Shown: one piece after another, positions 35,911 through 47,444 of the stretch | Layout of the letters: every line of letters starts with the position of its first letter | How positions within the stretch are numbered: position 1 is the stretch's first letter | From: Stromatinia cepivora | Lineage: Eukaryota; Ascomycota; Leotiomycetes; Helotiales; Sclerotiniaceae | Direction: 5' to 3' | DNA length: 64,000 bases | Assembly: GCA_014898415.1 (NCBI GenBank) | Contig: RCTD01000033.1 | Location: 62,001 to 126,000 of the forward strand | Notes under the pieces: generated by a model | Database searches by the model: none | What the model saw: only the letters and a program-made list of their open reading frames with translations | Told to the model about the DNA's origin: nothing | Translations under genes and position numbers: made by a program

Positions 35911-36220
35911 TATTACAGGATAATATAATTACAAAGCACTTTCAGGGATCGGAAAATAAATAGTATATATAATTAATAAAATAAAAAAATTGAATAACTT
36001 ACTCTTGATTATATGAATCAAAAACTATATATATAGAACAAATAAATAATTATCTAATCAATATATACCTTAATTAAACTAAATCTTTGTTTATTAATAT
36101 ATCAGGATCATCTTATCAAATTGATAGATTGATAAGAGTTAGTAGATCCTTCATTCCGATTGGAAAGCATACGCTTTGATCCTTCATAAGATACAGGGGA
36201 TTACAGGGCTTTCCGTGACA
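35911..36220 (-). repeat. Copia-A 5' LTR (right in the window)
   Basis: 310 bp. Ends TTCCGTGACA; the last about 80 bp keep C/G where the left copy has T/A. Confidence 0.92.
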
Positions 36221-36225
36221 ATATA

Positions 36226-38100
36226 TAATAAAGAATTGCTAACAATAATAGATATTTTTAAAGAATAGAGAGTATACCTGAAAAGATCAAAATATATAAT
36301 ATAAATATATACGAATTATAAGAATTTGATTTACTTTATTACAACAAAGGAATTAAATAAATAATAGATCCGATAATCGGAAACTATAATTATCTACAAT
36401 TTCAGAATTTCATATATTAAAGGAAATGAAAATACTAAAGTGGATATTTTCAACTGAAAATCAGAATACTTATAAAACAAAATATATAAATTATATACAA
36501 TATTAAAGCAGAATAGTAATACTTTAATACACAATAAATCACAATTCGCCGCCACTTTAAGAATAAATTATAATACTATTAAAGATATTATAAAAACAGA
36601 ATACTCAATAAACACTATGATCAAAAGAATCTTAACTACCCTAGATAATCCAGAAAGAGGATTCATTATTGAAAATAAATTCATCCATTTTCATGGTAAG
36701 ATTTATATACCCTTTAATCTAATTAAGGATTATATCACAGAACAACACAAACTTCCAACTTATAGATATCAAGATATTATAAGAATCTTTACCAAAATAA
36801 AAAGAGAAATATACTTTCCAAAAATAAGGATTATAATTGAGAATATAATTGAGAACTACAATATTTATATAAAAAATAAAGCTATCTAGTATATATCTTA
36901 TAAATAACTCAAAACCCCCGAATTATCTATTCAATCATAAAAATTCATCGTTTAGGATTTTGTAATAAAACTATTATTATCCAAGGATTCGGTTACCCAG
37001 AAAAAATACAACTTCATTCTAATAATAACAAATAAATTAATCAAATTCGTTTATATAATATTATTTTATAAAATTTGGATAATAAATAATCTTGCTTATA
37101 TATTCATACAGAATATAATTAATATTCACAATATATCAAACAAAATCATTTCAAATAAAAACAAACTATTTATATCAAAGTTGTGATTTATCTTTATAGC
37201 ATTATTTGGAATCAAAAGAAAACTTTCGATAATCTTTTATTTATAAATAAATAATCAAATAAAACAATTAAATTAAACAATGAAAATTTATTTCTGTTAT
37301 TATATTAATTATAAACAAAACAATTGAATTAAACTATTACCTTTAGTATAATTCGTATATAATATATCGGAAACAGAAATCATAAAGATGATATCAATAT
37401 ATACTAATTTTGGATTCAATCTATTAACTTACAAATCACCATTACTATAAAATACGAATATAGATAAAGCCATAAAATATATTACAGAAATTAAGGAGCT
37501 TCAAAAATAATTCTCCTTGAATCTATAATTTATCGTTTTAAGAATAATATTATATTATAACGAATTATATAATATAGGATCTATTTTTAAAAAGGAGAAT
37601 AAAGTTTATTTTATTCGAAAAAATATATAAATAAAACAATCCAATAATAGATTAAACTTTAAAAAACTAGAATCATTTAAAATCGATAAAATAATTAAAC
37701 CAGTTAACTACAAATTGAAACTACTATATATTATAAATATCTATCCAATATTCTATATCTCTTTATTTGAAAAAGCATCACCTAAAATACCGAAAATATT
37801 AAATCCAGAAATTGATTTAATCGATTCGGAAGGAGAATATTATATCGAAGAAATATTAAATTACAAATATATCAATAAGAAAATCAAATATTTAATCAAA
37901 TAACAGAATTATCTATACTTAAAAAATATATGGGAATTTAAAAAGAATCTTGATACTTTAGATTTATTAAAGAAGTTTCATTAATATTATCCGGATCTTT
38001 TCAAAAAGGATCCAAGGAATTCTGAAAAGAAAAAGGGTCCGAAGGATCCAGGAAAAAGAAAAGATCGAAATTATCCAATATATTTGAATTAATAATAATA
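36226..38100 (+). pseudogene. Gypsy-1 RNase H, integrase and chromodomain remnant (continuation after Copia-A)
   Basis: Directly after Copia-A the Gypsy-1 frame resumes as YNKELLTIIDIFKE, the RNase H motif YDKELLAIV. At 36617-36889 an open frame carries the integrase zinc-binding region (EQHKLPTYRYQDI ... YFPKIR, HHCC ligands partly turned to Tyr). At 37715-38080 the C terminus reads LFEKASPKIPKILNPEIDL then SEGEYYIEEILNYKYINKKI, a chromodomain with its Y-x-V-E-x-I-L start. Chromodomains target insertion to heterochromatin in chromoviruses. A Lys/Pro-rich tail (KKGPKDPGKRK) follows. Confidence 0.87.
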
Positions 38101-38664
38101 GATATCAACAAATCAATACCCGCCTACCTTTCCTCTCTATTTATATACTTATTTTCCAATTTCTCCCTTTCTAATAATTCATCTAATTCATTCAAAGAAC
38201 AAACATTTCGACAAAATATTTCGGATTTATAATCGTATAATTGTTTTTGTTTCTTATAAATAAGTATTCTATAATTAAAAGTCTCCTACTCTATTAATAC
38301 AGTTATTTTTTTTTCAGTTTCCAAACAAATTTTCTTTCTAAAAAGAATATCCTATTTAAAAGAAGAAAGATTAAAGATATCATATTTAGAAAAACTCAAA
38401 TAAACATATTCCTTATAATACTTCGATTCAAGCAAAATCCAGTATTCTAAATTATTCCATTCATAATAAAAATAAAAAATTATAATATTTCCTTTATTTT
38501 TTATTTTCTGATTTAAATAACAGTGATTTAGGATAATATATAAGAAAACAATTATAAGTATATTAAGAAAAAAAGAATCTCAATCTTTTGTATTTTTGGA
38601 ATTTGGATAACCATTCCATTTTATAAGGAAGTTTAGGATAAGCATTAATTTAGAAAAGGGATAG

Positions 38665-38976
38665 TATTACATTGGGTAACAGGAAAACGCTTATATACTA
38701 CCAATAATATATGATTGATTCAGTAAGGATTAGTAAACTCAGTATTGAGCTATATTGATTTTATTGAACAATTAAAATACGAAAATCTATATAATCAAAA
38801 TGGATTTCCTTTGTATAGAGTTTCGTATTTAAGATCAATCATTTAGTACACTCTACTATTAGTTATAAATAGTATATCATTATCGTTATTACTTAAATCC
38901 CTACTTAACGCCTAATTATAAATCACCTCGAGAGCCTAAAGCACTTCCACGTGATCTAGACGGCTACCTCGTAACA
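38665..38976 (+). repeat. Gypsy-1 right LTR
   Basis: 312 bp, preceded by the purine tract at about 38653-38664. Starts TATTAC (G to A in TGTTAC), ends CTACCTCGTAACA. Confidence 0.93.
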
Positions 38977-38981
38977 ATAAT

Positions 38982-39484
38982 CTATCTAAAATATAAATAA
39001 TTTTATAATATATTTCAATAATTTACAAAAAGAACTCGAATCAAAAACAAAAAATATTTATAAAAAATATTTTCTAATAAATACTTTTCTTTATATTATC
39101 AAAAAAAATTCAGAATTATTTCAACAATTCGAAATTACAACGAATTAATTAAACAAATTTGTTATTTGAAAAATATAAATAAAATATATTATTCAATAAA
39201 TATCATCAAATCATTATAAAACTGAAAATAAAATAATCTATTTATATTATCAAATTAATTTTTTAATAATCTTATATATATATAATCTAAACAACAAAAC
39301 AATTTATTATTAATAATTAATAAATAATTGTAATTCTAATATTCTAAATCTCTTTTGAAAAAGAAAACAAATAAAGAAAACTTAAAAGAAAAATATAAAC
39401 AATAAAAATTTATTAGAGGTCATGTATTTGAAGGTGATAAACCTTATAATTTGGAAGTAGTGGCTCGGAGATTATAATGGAATA
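38982..39484. other. AT-rich gap between Gypsy-1 and Copia-B
   Basis: Nearly pure A/T to about 39400, then a GC-richer 70-bp piece (TTAGAGGTCATGTATTTGAA onward) just before Copia-B. No gene; probably part of an older element. Confidence 0.5.
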
Positions 39485-39650
39485 TATTGGAAATGAGGCC
39501 ATCATAGGATTAGAATTGAGGTCACGTGATCACAATGGTGCACAGATCATATTTGGGGATAACCTCAATTCTACTCCTACTAGAATTATAGATCCTTAGT
39601 TCAATCTATATAATCAACAATACTACTACTTCCTACACCAAAAGTTAACA
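39485..39650 (+). repeat. Copia-B 5' LTR
   Basis: 166 bp; outer part keeps GAGGTCACGTGATCACAA where the right LTR has A/T changes. Confidence 0.92.
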
Positions 39651-40094
39651 GATTATAAAATTCGATTGTATAGTAATGATTAAAAAACAAAGTATAACTA
39701 ATAAAAATGAAACAAAATGAAAATCAAAATTTTCATACAGTATTACCAAAGTAAAGTTGAAATACAACAATACAACTTATAATTCACAACATTACAGACC
39801 AGAACAAAGAATAATTTGCACAATGCTAATACAAAATTATAGCAAAAGCGAAAAGCAAATTCGTATAGCTACAAGAAAACATATTACAATACAATTTTAC
39901 GAATTTTCTTATTGTTTTATTTTTATATTTCTTTATTATCCTGAATCTATTCACTGTATATTTTTTAAAATTGTTTTAAAAATCTGAAAACTATCTTCGA
40001 TATTTATCAAATAGCAAGAAACCTTTACAATATCGAAATCAAACAACTCTTCGAAATTCGATCAAAACAATTATAAACAATGATTCAGATAAAT
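39651..40094 (+). other. Copia-B 5' untranslated leader
   Basis: Aligns by eye with the leader of Copia-C on the minus strand (rc of about 61680-62031), sharing GCAAATTCGTATA and TTTTCTTATTGTTTTATTTT. The ORF at 39757-39987 starts only with a TTG codon and is not considered coding. Gypsy-2 inserted at the end of this leader. Confidence 0.7.
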
Positions 40095-40376
40095 TGTGAC
40101 GCATAAGAGCCGTAATAGAGCTGAATAAACAGGATCAATTATATTCTTTAGAATCTACAATTGAAGAATTATGGTTTGTAAGGAACGATTAGATATATAT
40201 ATACAAATATTTATTTGTAAATTACAGGGTTATACATATATATTATTAGGATTATTATTTTATTATACTAAATTGTATGAATTGTAATATATATATATGG
40301 ACGATTAGTTTATCAATGGATATAGGAGATAAGAGGTATCATATAGTTAATCTTCTATGGTTCACGATTTGTAATA
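40095..40376 (-). repeat. Gypsy-2 3' LTR (left in the window)
   Basis: 282 bp; outer start TGTGACGCATAAGAGCCG intact, inner end TTTGTAATA mutated. Confidence 0.92.
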
Positions 40377-40470
40377 CTACTCTCCCCTTTGGAAAAGCTC
40401 GCCCTCGAGTATTTCATTCCTTTATTCTATTGCTATTTCATCGGAAATCAGGTTTTATGAAGGTTTATAA

Positions 40471-40803
40471 GCTTTAAATCAATTAAATTGATCATTTTGG
40501 TTGATTTAATTAATTTAATGGAAATTAATTAAATTGATCAAATTAATCAACCAAATTAATCAAAATAACGAATAAATTGATCAAATCGACCAAATCATTT
40601 ATCAATTGGTTAAATTAATATTAATTTATATTCTTTTTGATTTAGGGAATCTCTAAAAGGAAAAAGTTTCAATAGAAAAGAGAAGGAGGTTGAATTATGG
40701 TATAGTGATGATGGATGGTTAATATGGTCAATTCCGAAATCGATCAAGTTAATCGACCAAATTGACCAAATTAATCAAATCACCAAATTGAACGAAATCG
40801 ACA
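40471..40803. repeat. AT-rich minisatellite with dyad symmetry between Gypsy-2 pol and its 3' LTR
   Basis: Imperfect repeats of GATCAAATTAATCAA and GACCAAATT at 40471-40618 and 40735-40803, with inverted copies around 40520-40560 (TTGGTTGATTTAATTAATTT against its complement). Between the two blocks lies a GC-richer spacer. Confidence 0.7.
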
Positions 40804-41139
40804 GAGGTGATATCACATTTCGTTCTTATCATATTCAAGCTTCCCTTTGCATAATTTTTTCGAAATGATTATAGGTATATATTGCCTTCGTATTGTCTTG
40901 GTGGTGGCAGCTCGTCTGTTATATGGAGCTCGGGCTATATACGTATACGATCAAATTCCCTCGAATTTGTATAGGTTTTTGATCCTTTCATAATCGTATA
41001 TGTATATATTATCATAAAATTATAATATTTAATCTGCTATATTGAAGAATATTTTTTTTTCTCTTAGTTTTATAAATAAATCGTTATCCATATGATTATA
41101 ATTATTCTTTCCGCTCTTATAAAGTTTTATTCAATCAAT

Positions 41140-42700
41140 TAATCGATTGAAAGGACCAGGCAATATTGGATTGGCCAAATGAAAATCGTACAGGAGGTGC
41201 AATGATATTTTAAGATCGGAAGTAGGATACCAGGTAAAATCGATATCGTTATTAAGTTACGAGATTCTATATAATAGGGTTTTTTATACTTTCTTTATTG
41301 TTAGGATCTTTTTCATTTCCTATTCCGAATTATTAGTTATATTAATAGGTGGAGATGGTTCGAGTATTTGATCAAGAAAAGGATCGTTATATACCTTGTG
41401 TAATCGATCTGGAAGAAAAACAGGATGAATTTTCATTATAATCAGGAATTCGAGTTTGAAAGAGCTTCTAAATCGATTAATGATCTTGAATCTTCTTTAA
41501 ATTAGAAAGTCCAGTTTCTTGGATAATCTTTAAATAGGATAACTCTTTATATTGAATTATATATAATCTTCGATATCGAAATCGATTTTATACTGATGAG
41601 CATTCGTAGATTTCGATATTTTGGTTTGGGTATGCAATAGATCTTCTTTTGTTTGCGTGAGAGTTAATCTATTGCATTCTGTATATATGCGGGTATTATG
41701 TATATTTATATTGTTTGTTGGTTTATTAGTATCTTCCTTCCATTTCCATGCATATTTCGGTGCATATCCGTATAGGGTTTCGTAGAGTATGAACCCTCCT
41801 AAGGAGTTATGTGGAAGAGTAAATTACGTGTAATTCATTATAGATAGGAATTCTGATCAATCATTTTGATAATAGCTAACAAACAGTTTTAATCGTTATT
41901 GAAGGTACTGATTATAAATCTCAATTTGATTATTGGTTTAGGGATGATGAGTAATGGATAGTTTGAGATTGATTTCTAAGATTTGGCTGAATTCCTTCCA
42001 GAACTATAATATGAATTGGGGGCCGCGATCTGATATTATAATGTTAAAGGGATTATAATATCGATATATATAATAGAAATATAATTATATTTGAGTTCAA
42101 GTATCGATTGATTTGTGATAAGATATAGAAATAATTTGCTTTATCAATTGATTAATAATAACTAAAATATTGTTATATCTGTATTTATCCTTATTAAAAC
42201 TGTAATAATCCATAATGATATATTGCCATACTCGATTAAAAATCAAAAATGGATACAATAAATCAGGGGTACAATTGTATAAAATGGAATTGTATTTGCA
42301 AATATAGCAATTATATATATATCTGATTATGGTATCATACATTCTAGACCAATAGTATTGTTGAGATAATAAAAGATAGGTTTTGCTTATACCAAAATAA
42401 ATAATGGAAATAGAATTATAGGTTTCATGAATCAGATAAATTCGAAGATTATCGATGTCAGGCATTACCAGGTGGTTATTATAAAGCAAGAAATTATTTT
42501 GAAGTAATATATACTTATAACCTTGGATAATTTGTATTCTGAGTATTAACAAACTATCTGTAGTTTTATTTATTTCGATAATACAATTAATTAAATCGAA
42601 TCGAGAAATGATTTCACTCAAATCGATACTAATAATCGCTATTTCGTTTGGATAGTATTTTTGTAAGGCTTTTCTTATGATTTTAATATCAACTTGATTA
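41140..42700 (-). pseudogene. Gypsy-2 integrase and chromodomain remnant
   Basis: The minus ORF at 42097-42621 reads LLSQQYYWSRMYDTIIRYI, NCYICKYN (zinc-binding CxxC) and WQYIIMDYYSF (first catalytic Asp). Downstream (about 41500-41830) is NSLGGFILYETLYGYAPKY, the usual end of a Gypsy integrase core. At about 41150-41400 are MKIHPVF, EMKKILTIKKV and WYPTSDLKISLHLLYDFH, a chromodomain-like C terminus with several Trp codons turned to stops. Confidence 0.88.
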
Positions 42701-43737
42701 TCTTTAATAAACTATTGAAGGTAATTCTTTTTCTTAATATAGTTTTGGAAATCCAATTCATTAATCCGATAGATTAAAACATTAACAAAAAGATTATCTT
42801 TTTTAAAGCAATATATAATGATGAAATTATAATCGACTAAAACTTCTGCTCAGCGAGTTTATCGAGTATTGAGAATCTTGATAATTATAAAATATTCGAA
42901 GGCTTTATAATCAGTATAAACCTTGATTTTATATAATAAACCAGTGAATTCCGTTTTCTAATAATTAAGAGATCGAATAATTGATAGTATTTCCTTATCA
43001 TAAATTTCATAATTCAGTTCAACAGCAATCATAGTTTTGGAAAAATAAACTATAGAAAATCAATCTTCACTATACTATTATAATAATATATTAGCAATTA
43101 CTTTATTAGATATATCTGTTTTGAGTATATAGGGGAATCGATAATTATAGTATTACAGGAATGGAGTAGAGATAAGTTTTTTCTTTAAGATATTGAATAT
43201 ATTTTAATATACTTCATCGAATACAAACTTAATGTTTGTTTTAATGAATTTGTTAAAAGGTTTCGCTATTATACCATAATCCTTAATGAATTATCGATAA
43301 AAATTACAAAAATCGAGGAATGATTGGATCTTTTTCATTATTATCGGAAAAATCCAATTCTTAACTATCTTAATCTTTTCAGGGTTTATCTTTATTTCTT
43401 TAATAGAGATAATAAAATCCAAGTATTTGATATATATAATATTGAATTTATATTTCTTAAAATCTATTTATAAACCAACAACTTTTAATTATTTGAGAAT
43501 TAGTTTAATATAAATTTAATATTTTTCTTTATTCTTGGAATAGATTAAAATATTATTGAGGTATATTGTATAAAAGATGTCTAAATAATCGAATAGAATA
43601 TCATTTATATAACACTGATAAATTACAGGACCATTTGTTAATCCGAATAGTACAATCTTACATTTATATAATCCATATCAGATTCGAAAGGTAATATACT
43701 TTTCCAAAGCAGGATCCATTTTTATATAATAGAAAAC

Positions 43738-44019
43738 TTAATGAATATCGAATTTGATAAAAACCTTAACATCGAAAAACCGAGAAAGCGTTTTGTTGAT
43801 CAAAGGGAAAGAATATTGATCTTTATGTATCAAAGAATTCAATAATCTGAAGTCTATATAGAATCTCAAATTACTATTGGATTTCTTAACGAATAGGATG
43901 GATATAGTATAAGAAATTTGATTGAGTTTAATGAAACCTTTACTAAAGTTATCTGTAATATATTCTTTGATAATTTTCAATTGTTCCAAAGATATCTTAT
44001 AAAGCGGACTATATTGCAA
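43738..44019 (-). pseudogene. Gypsy-2 reverse transcriptase remnant
   Basis: Reads SKGFIKLNQ, SILFVKKSNSNLRFYIDFRLL, DQYSFPLINKTLSRF and VFIKFDI, matching RT blocks 1-3 of Ty3/gypsy elements. Later blocks, including the YVDD region, continue leftwards from about 43730 in broken frames. Confidence 0.87.
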
Positions 44020-45187
44020 AATTTGTTCTTCTTTGTTTTCTAATATAATTTTATAATTATAAAATTAATTAAAAAGCAAAATATTTGATTTATACTTGGA
44101 AAAGATTTAATGATATTGTCGATATTCAAATGATATTTTAGATTCTGAATCAATTTCAGCCAATACTCGATCGAATTTCTCTTGAACTTTTATATTCTTG
44201 AATTCAATCAAGGCAATTAGTATTCTCTCTTCTATATATTATTCGTTCCATCGGAAATCTATCACATCATCAAGTTTTTTCAGAATAATAATAAAGAGTT
44301 TAATTTATTCATTTTTTTTGTATTTTAATTAGAATTTATCGGGTTTGAATATATATAGATCGAGGATTTCGGGTGATATATAGGAAAGGTATTTATAGAT
44401 CTATAATGATAATATAATTGATTGAAAAAGAGATAAATTAAATTTGAAAAGAATCAGGATCTTTTCTTTTTCAATAAGAATCTATATTATATTCATACTT
44501 GAAGGTTTTTGTTATATATCATCAATTACAATTGATTTACTCAATTGTAAATCTTTTCGATTTCAATATTCTTTGAACTGATTATCTCATCGATCAACAT
44601 CTTATTAGATTAATCAATCGATTTTCTATTTGCAAAGGGATAATTAAATAATAAAGAGATTATTTGAATAAAAAATAATATAGAATCTTTTTTTAGGTTA
44701 TTTAAGATATCTATTAAAGTAATCGAGTTTTATTTGAATCTTTAATAATTAAAGTCTACTTAAAATAATATTATAACTCCTTAATTCAATAATAAAGAAA
44801 AGGATAAAAGATTATTTATAATTATCGACCATTAAATTAAAGAATATGAAATGGATAATGATATAACCTTATATACCATTATACCCTTTAATTTCAATTA
44901 AAACTTCAAACAATATAATTCTAGATTTAAATATAGGAAATAAACAAATAAAGAGTATAATATTAATAAAAACAAATCCATTTGCTTTAGAATCAATAAA
45001 TACTCTTAATCAATAAGTGTAACCATTTTTCGAAAGGTTATAGGGAAGGGTAAATGCTTTTCCTTTTATAAGTTTAATTAAATCAAGAAATCTTATATCC
45101 TATATAATATTTAAAATGGAAACAGAATCTAAACATTTGATTTTAAATGCTTTTCTTCTTCTAAACGAGCATTCTGTATAACTTCAA

Positions 45188-46574
45188 TTATAACTTTTGG
45201 GTTGAAGTCTTCTTTGGTATCCTGATATTCTTCGAATTCTTTTGCTTCTTTTTATACCATCTCGATTTTATTAAGGTTATTGATATGAGATATCGATGTA
45301 TGTACTGCTTTAGGAAAGGGAGAGGGCAATAAGCGTTTGAAATTCGAATAATTATTGGATATAGTGGAGCCAGTATATCCGGAAGGAGTATTCTAAAATA
45401 GAAATGGTTTCGGGAATATAAAGATTCCAAAATTAAAATTATTAAAGTTCTGAAAGGATTATAAAGGGTTTATAGTAACCATTGATTTACAAATAATTAT
45501 AAGGATTTTTCGATTAATATAATATCAATTTCGTTTTTATAATAAAATTTCGTTTTGATCTATTTTAATAAATATATTCATAAATTCTTTTATAATCTTA
45601 TAATCCTTAATAGATATTGTTATTACTTATAAAAAAAAATCGGAAATCTTCTATTCGAGATCCCTAAATAAGACTTTATTGTTGATAATCTTTATTTGGA
45701 TAACAAATAATCTGAATTTCTTATACTATTCTAGGAAATTGTTATATCGAATTATATTAGATATAACCCATATCTTATATTGAAAATAAATATTATCGAT
45801 TTTGGCCAGGTTCCAATAGATCACTACAAATTATTCGATTAATTCGAATACTATGAATCAGAGTATTCGTATATAAAAAGTATAATAATATATTTATACT
45901 TCCGATTCGGTTTGATCGATTATATATATATAATATTATATTTCATTTTTAAATAATATAATATATAGCTCGAATCGTTTTATAATTAATAATTATTACA
46001 AATTAACTTTAGGTTCAATATTATTGTTAAGTTTAGTAATAAGATTTGTAGGTTTTGGTGCATATATATCTTGCTGCGAATTGTGATTAATATAGGAATG
46101 CGATTTTGACCGATTAGATTGACTTCTTAAATAAGGGGATCCCTGATTATTAAATGAATCATTATTTCCTGAAAGGGAAGGAGAATTTTTGGAGGGCTTT
46201 AGATGATTAGATCGTTTGATCGAAGTTTTCTTCCTTTGATTTCGGGATCTTCGGGTTTGTTTAGATAAAGATCCTTGAATTTCGATTAAAGGAATAAGGG
46301 GAGTTCTAGGTACTGTTATTAATCTAAATATCTATATAGGCATTATTTAAAGTTCAAAAGAAAATTGCATTATTGTAGAATTTGTTGTTATTATAGTTTT
46401 CAATTGTCGATTCTCCTTTTTCAAATTTATAATCATTATATAGAGATTTTGTAATTGTAATAGTGATTTGGAAGGAACAATTGAATTACTGGGAGTATCA
46501 ACTTTATACATTGGAATCTTCTTTTTACCAATCTTCTTTCTTTTAATAATAACATTATTCAATCCTATATTCAT
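45188..46574 (-). pseudogene. Gypsy-2 gag region remnant
   Basis: Lies upstream of protease/RT on the minus strand. The ORF at 46347-46574 includes a segment with heptad-like spacing (LLQLQNLYIMIINLKKENRQ), suggesting a coiled coil as often found at the start of Gypsy Gag. A basic Ser/Arg-rich part follows at about 46100-46300. Assigned mainly by position. Confidence 0.55.
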
Positions 46575-46853
46575 ATTTTCTTCAAAAAATTATTGAAATA
46601 ATTGAAGAGAAGAAAAGGGTTCCTTAGAATATACTTTCGAAAATTCGGAGTATATAAGAGAAAGAGTTCGTTGCATTATAAAAATGATGATATACTTCTA
46701 AAGGTATTTATATCTTTATCGATTAAATCGGAATAGATCTTCTTTTTCTAGATGTAACATTTGTAAAAGTTCACCTAAAAAGGTATTATTAAAGTGAAGT
46801 ATTATTTGGGAGATCATCAGATAATTGGATACTTGTAAATGAATTGTAGATAA

Positions 46854-47135
46854 TATAATGTATAAAAGCCGTAATAGAGCTGAATAAACAGGGTCAATTA
46901 TATTCTTTAGAATCTATAATTGAAGAATTATGGTTTATAAAGAACGATTAGATATATATATACAAATACCTATTCATAAATTGCGGAGTTGTGCATATAT
47001 ATTATTAGGATCATCATTTTACCATACTAAATCATATAAATTATAATGTATATGCATGGATGATCAGCTCATCAATGGACATAGGAGATAAGAGGTATCA
47101 CGTGGTTAGCCTCCTGTGGTTCACGATTCGTGACA
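46854..47135 (-). repeat. Gypsy-2 5' LTR (right in the window)
   Basis: 282 bp; inner start mutated to TATAATGTATAAAAGCC, outer end TCACGATTCGTGACA intact. Confidence 0.92.
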
Positions 47136-47444
47136 TAAATGAAGATACAATTGAAAGAGAAAAAATGATTTTATATAATTGATCAAATATTAAACAAATA
47201 TACGTAGATTGCAGGATTCAATATAGTATCTGTTTACAAGATCAATAGTCGTATATATTACAATATCAAATTGAAATCGGAATATTTAAAGAACAAAGTG
47301 AATATATTATTATATATTTATATAACACTCAATAATAACAATAAAACCCTTATCAACGAATATTCAACAGTATATACATTCTAAAGATATCTTAAATCGA
47401 AATATACCAGAATCAATATAGTTACAGTTAATATATATATAACG

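Larger units (their letters stand above)
26579..36220 (-). mobile_element. Copia-A: Ty1/copia-like retrotransposon nested in Gypsy-1, itself split by a Tc1 element
   Basis: Two 310-bp LTRs (26579-26888 and 35911-36220; ends TGTCAC/GTGACA, partly mutated) bound 9,642 bp. ATATA is duplicated at 26574-26578 and 36221-36225. Coding is on the minus strand. The purine tract lies next to the left LTR (26889-26898; minus strand CTAGGGGGTG), and a copia-type protease/pre-integrase segment is at 34119-34370. RNase H remnants with STEAEYIA-like content are at about 29100. Without the Tc1 element it is 8.26 kb, long for Copia, because about 2.1 kb lies between RNase H and the 3' LTR. Confidence 0.9.
23125..38976 (+). 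mobile_element. Gypsy-1: Ty3/gypsy chromovirus-type retrotransposon, RIP-inactivated, split by Copia-A
   Basis: Two 312-bp LTRs (TGTTAC...GTAACA) bound 15,852 bp, with ATAAT duplicated on both sides (23120-23124 and 38977-38981) and a purine tract AAAAGGGATAG before the right LTR. Order on the plus strand is gag with a zinc knuckle, protease, reverse transcriptase, [Copia-A], RNase H, integrase, chromodomain. This is the Ty3/gypsy order, and the C-terminal chromodomain marks it as a chromovirus. Subtracting Copia-A and its 5-bp duplication leaves about 6.2 kb, normal for the group. Stops and Cys to Tyr changes throughout show it is dead. Confidence 0.93.
40095..47135 (-). mobile_element. Gypsy-2: Ty3/gypsy chromovirus nested in Copia-B, opposite strand
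   Basis: Two 282-bp LTRs (TGTGACGCATAAG ... CACGATTCGTGACA; RIP-altered) bound 7,041 bp with TAAAT duplicated at 40090-40094 and 47136-47140. The purine tract on the minus strand (rc of about 40377-40392, CCAAAGGGGAGAGTAG) lies next to the left LTR. On the minus strand are gag (about 46570 down to 45000), RT (44019-43738), integrase (42621-42097 and on to about 41400) and a C-terminal chromodomain. It is a different family from Gypsy-1. Confidence 0.93.

Noticed and set aside
23125..38976. Possibility that the repeats at 23125 and 38665 are solo LTRs from separate insertions
   Set aside because: Identical 312-bp length, matching ATAAT duplication, purine tract only before the right copy and a continuous pol across the Copia-A insertion show one element.
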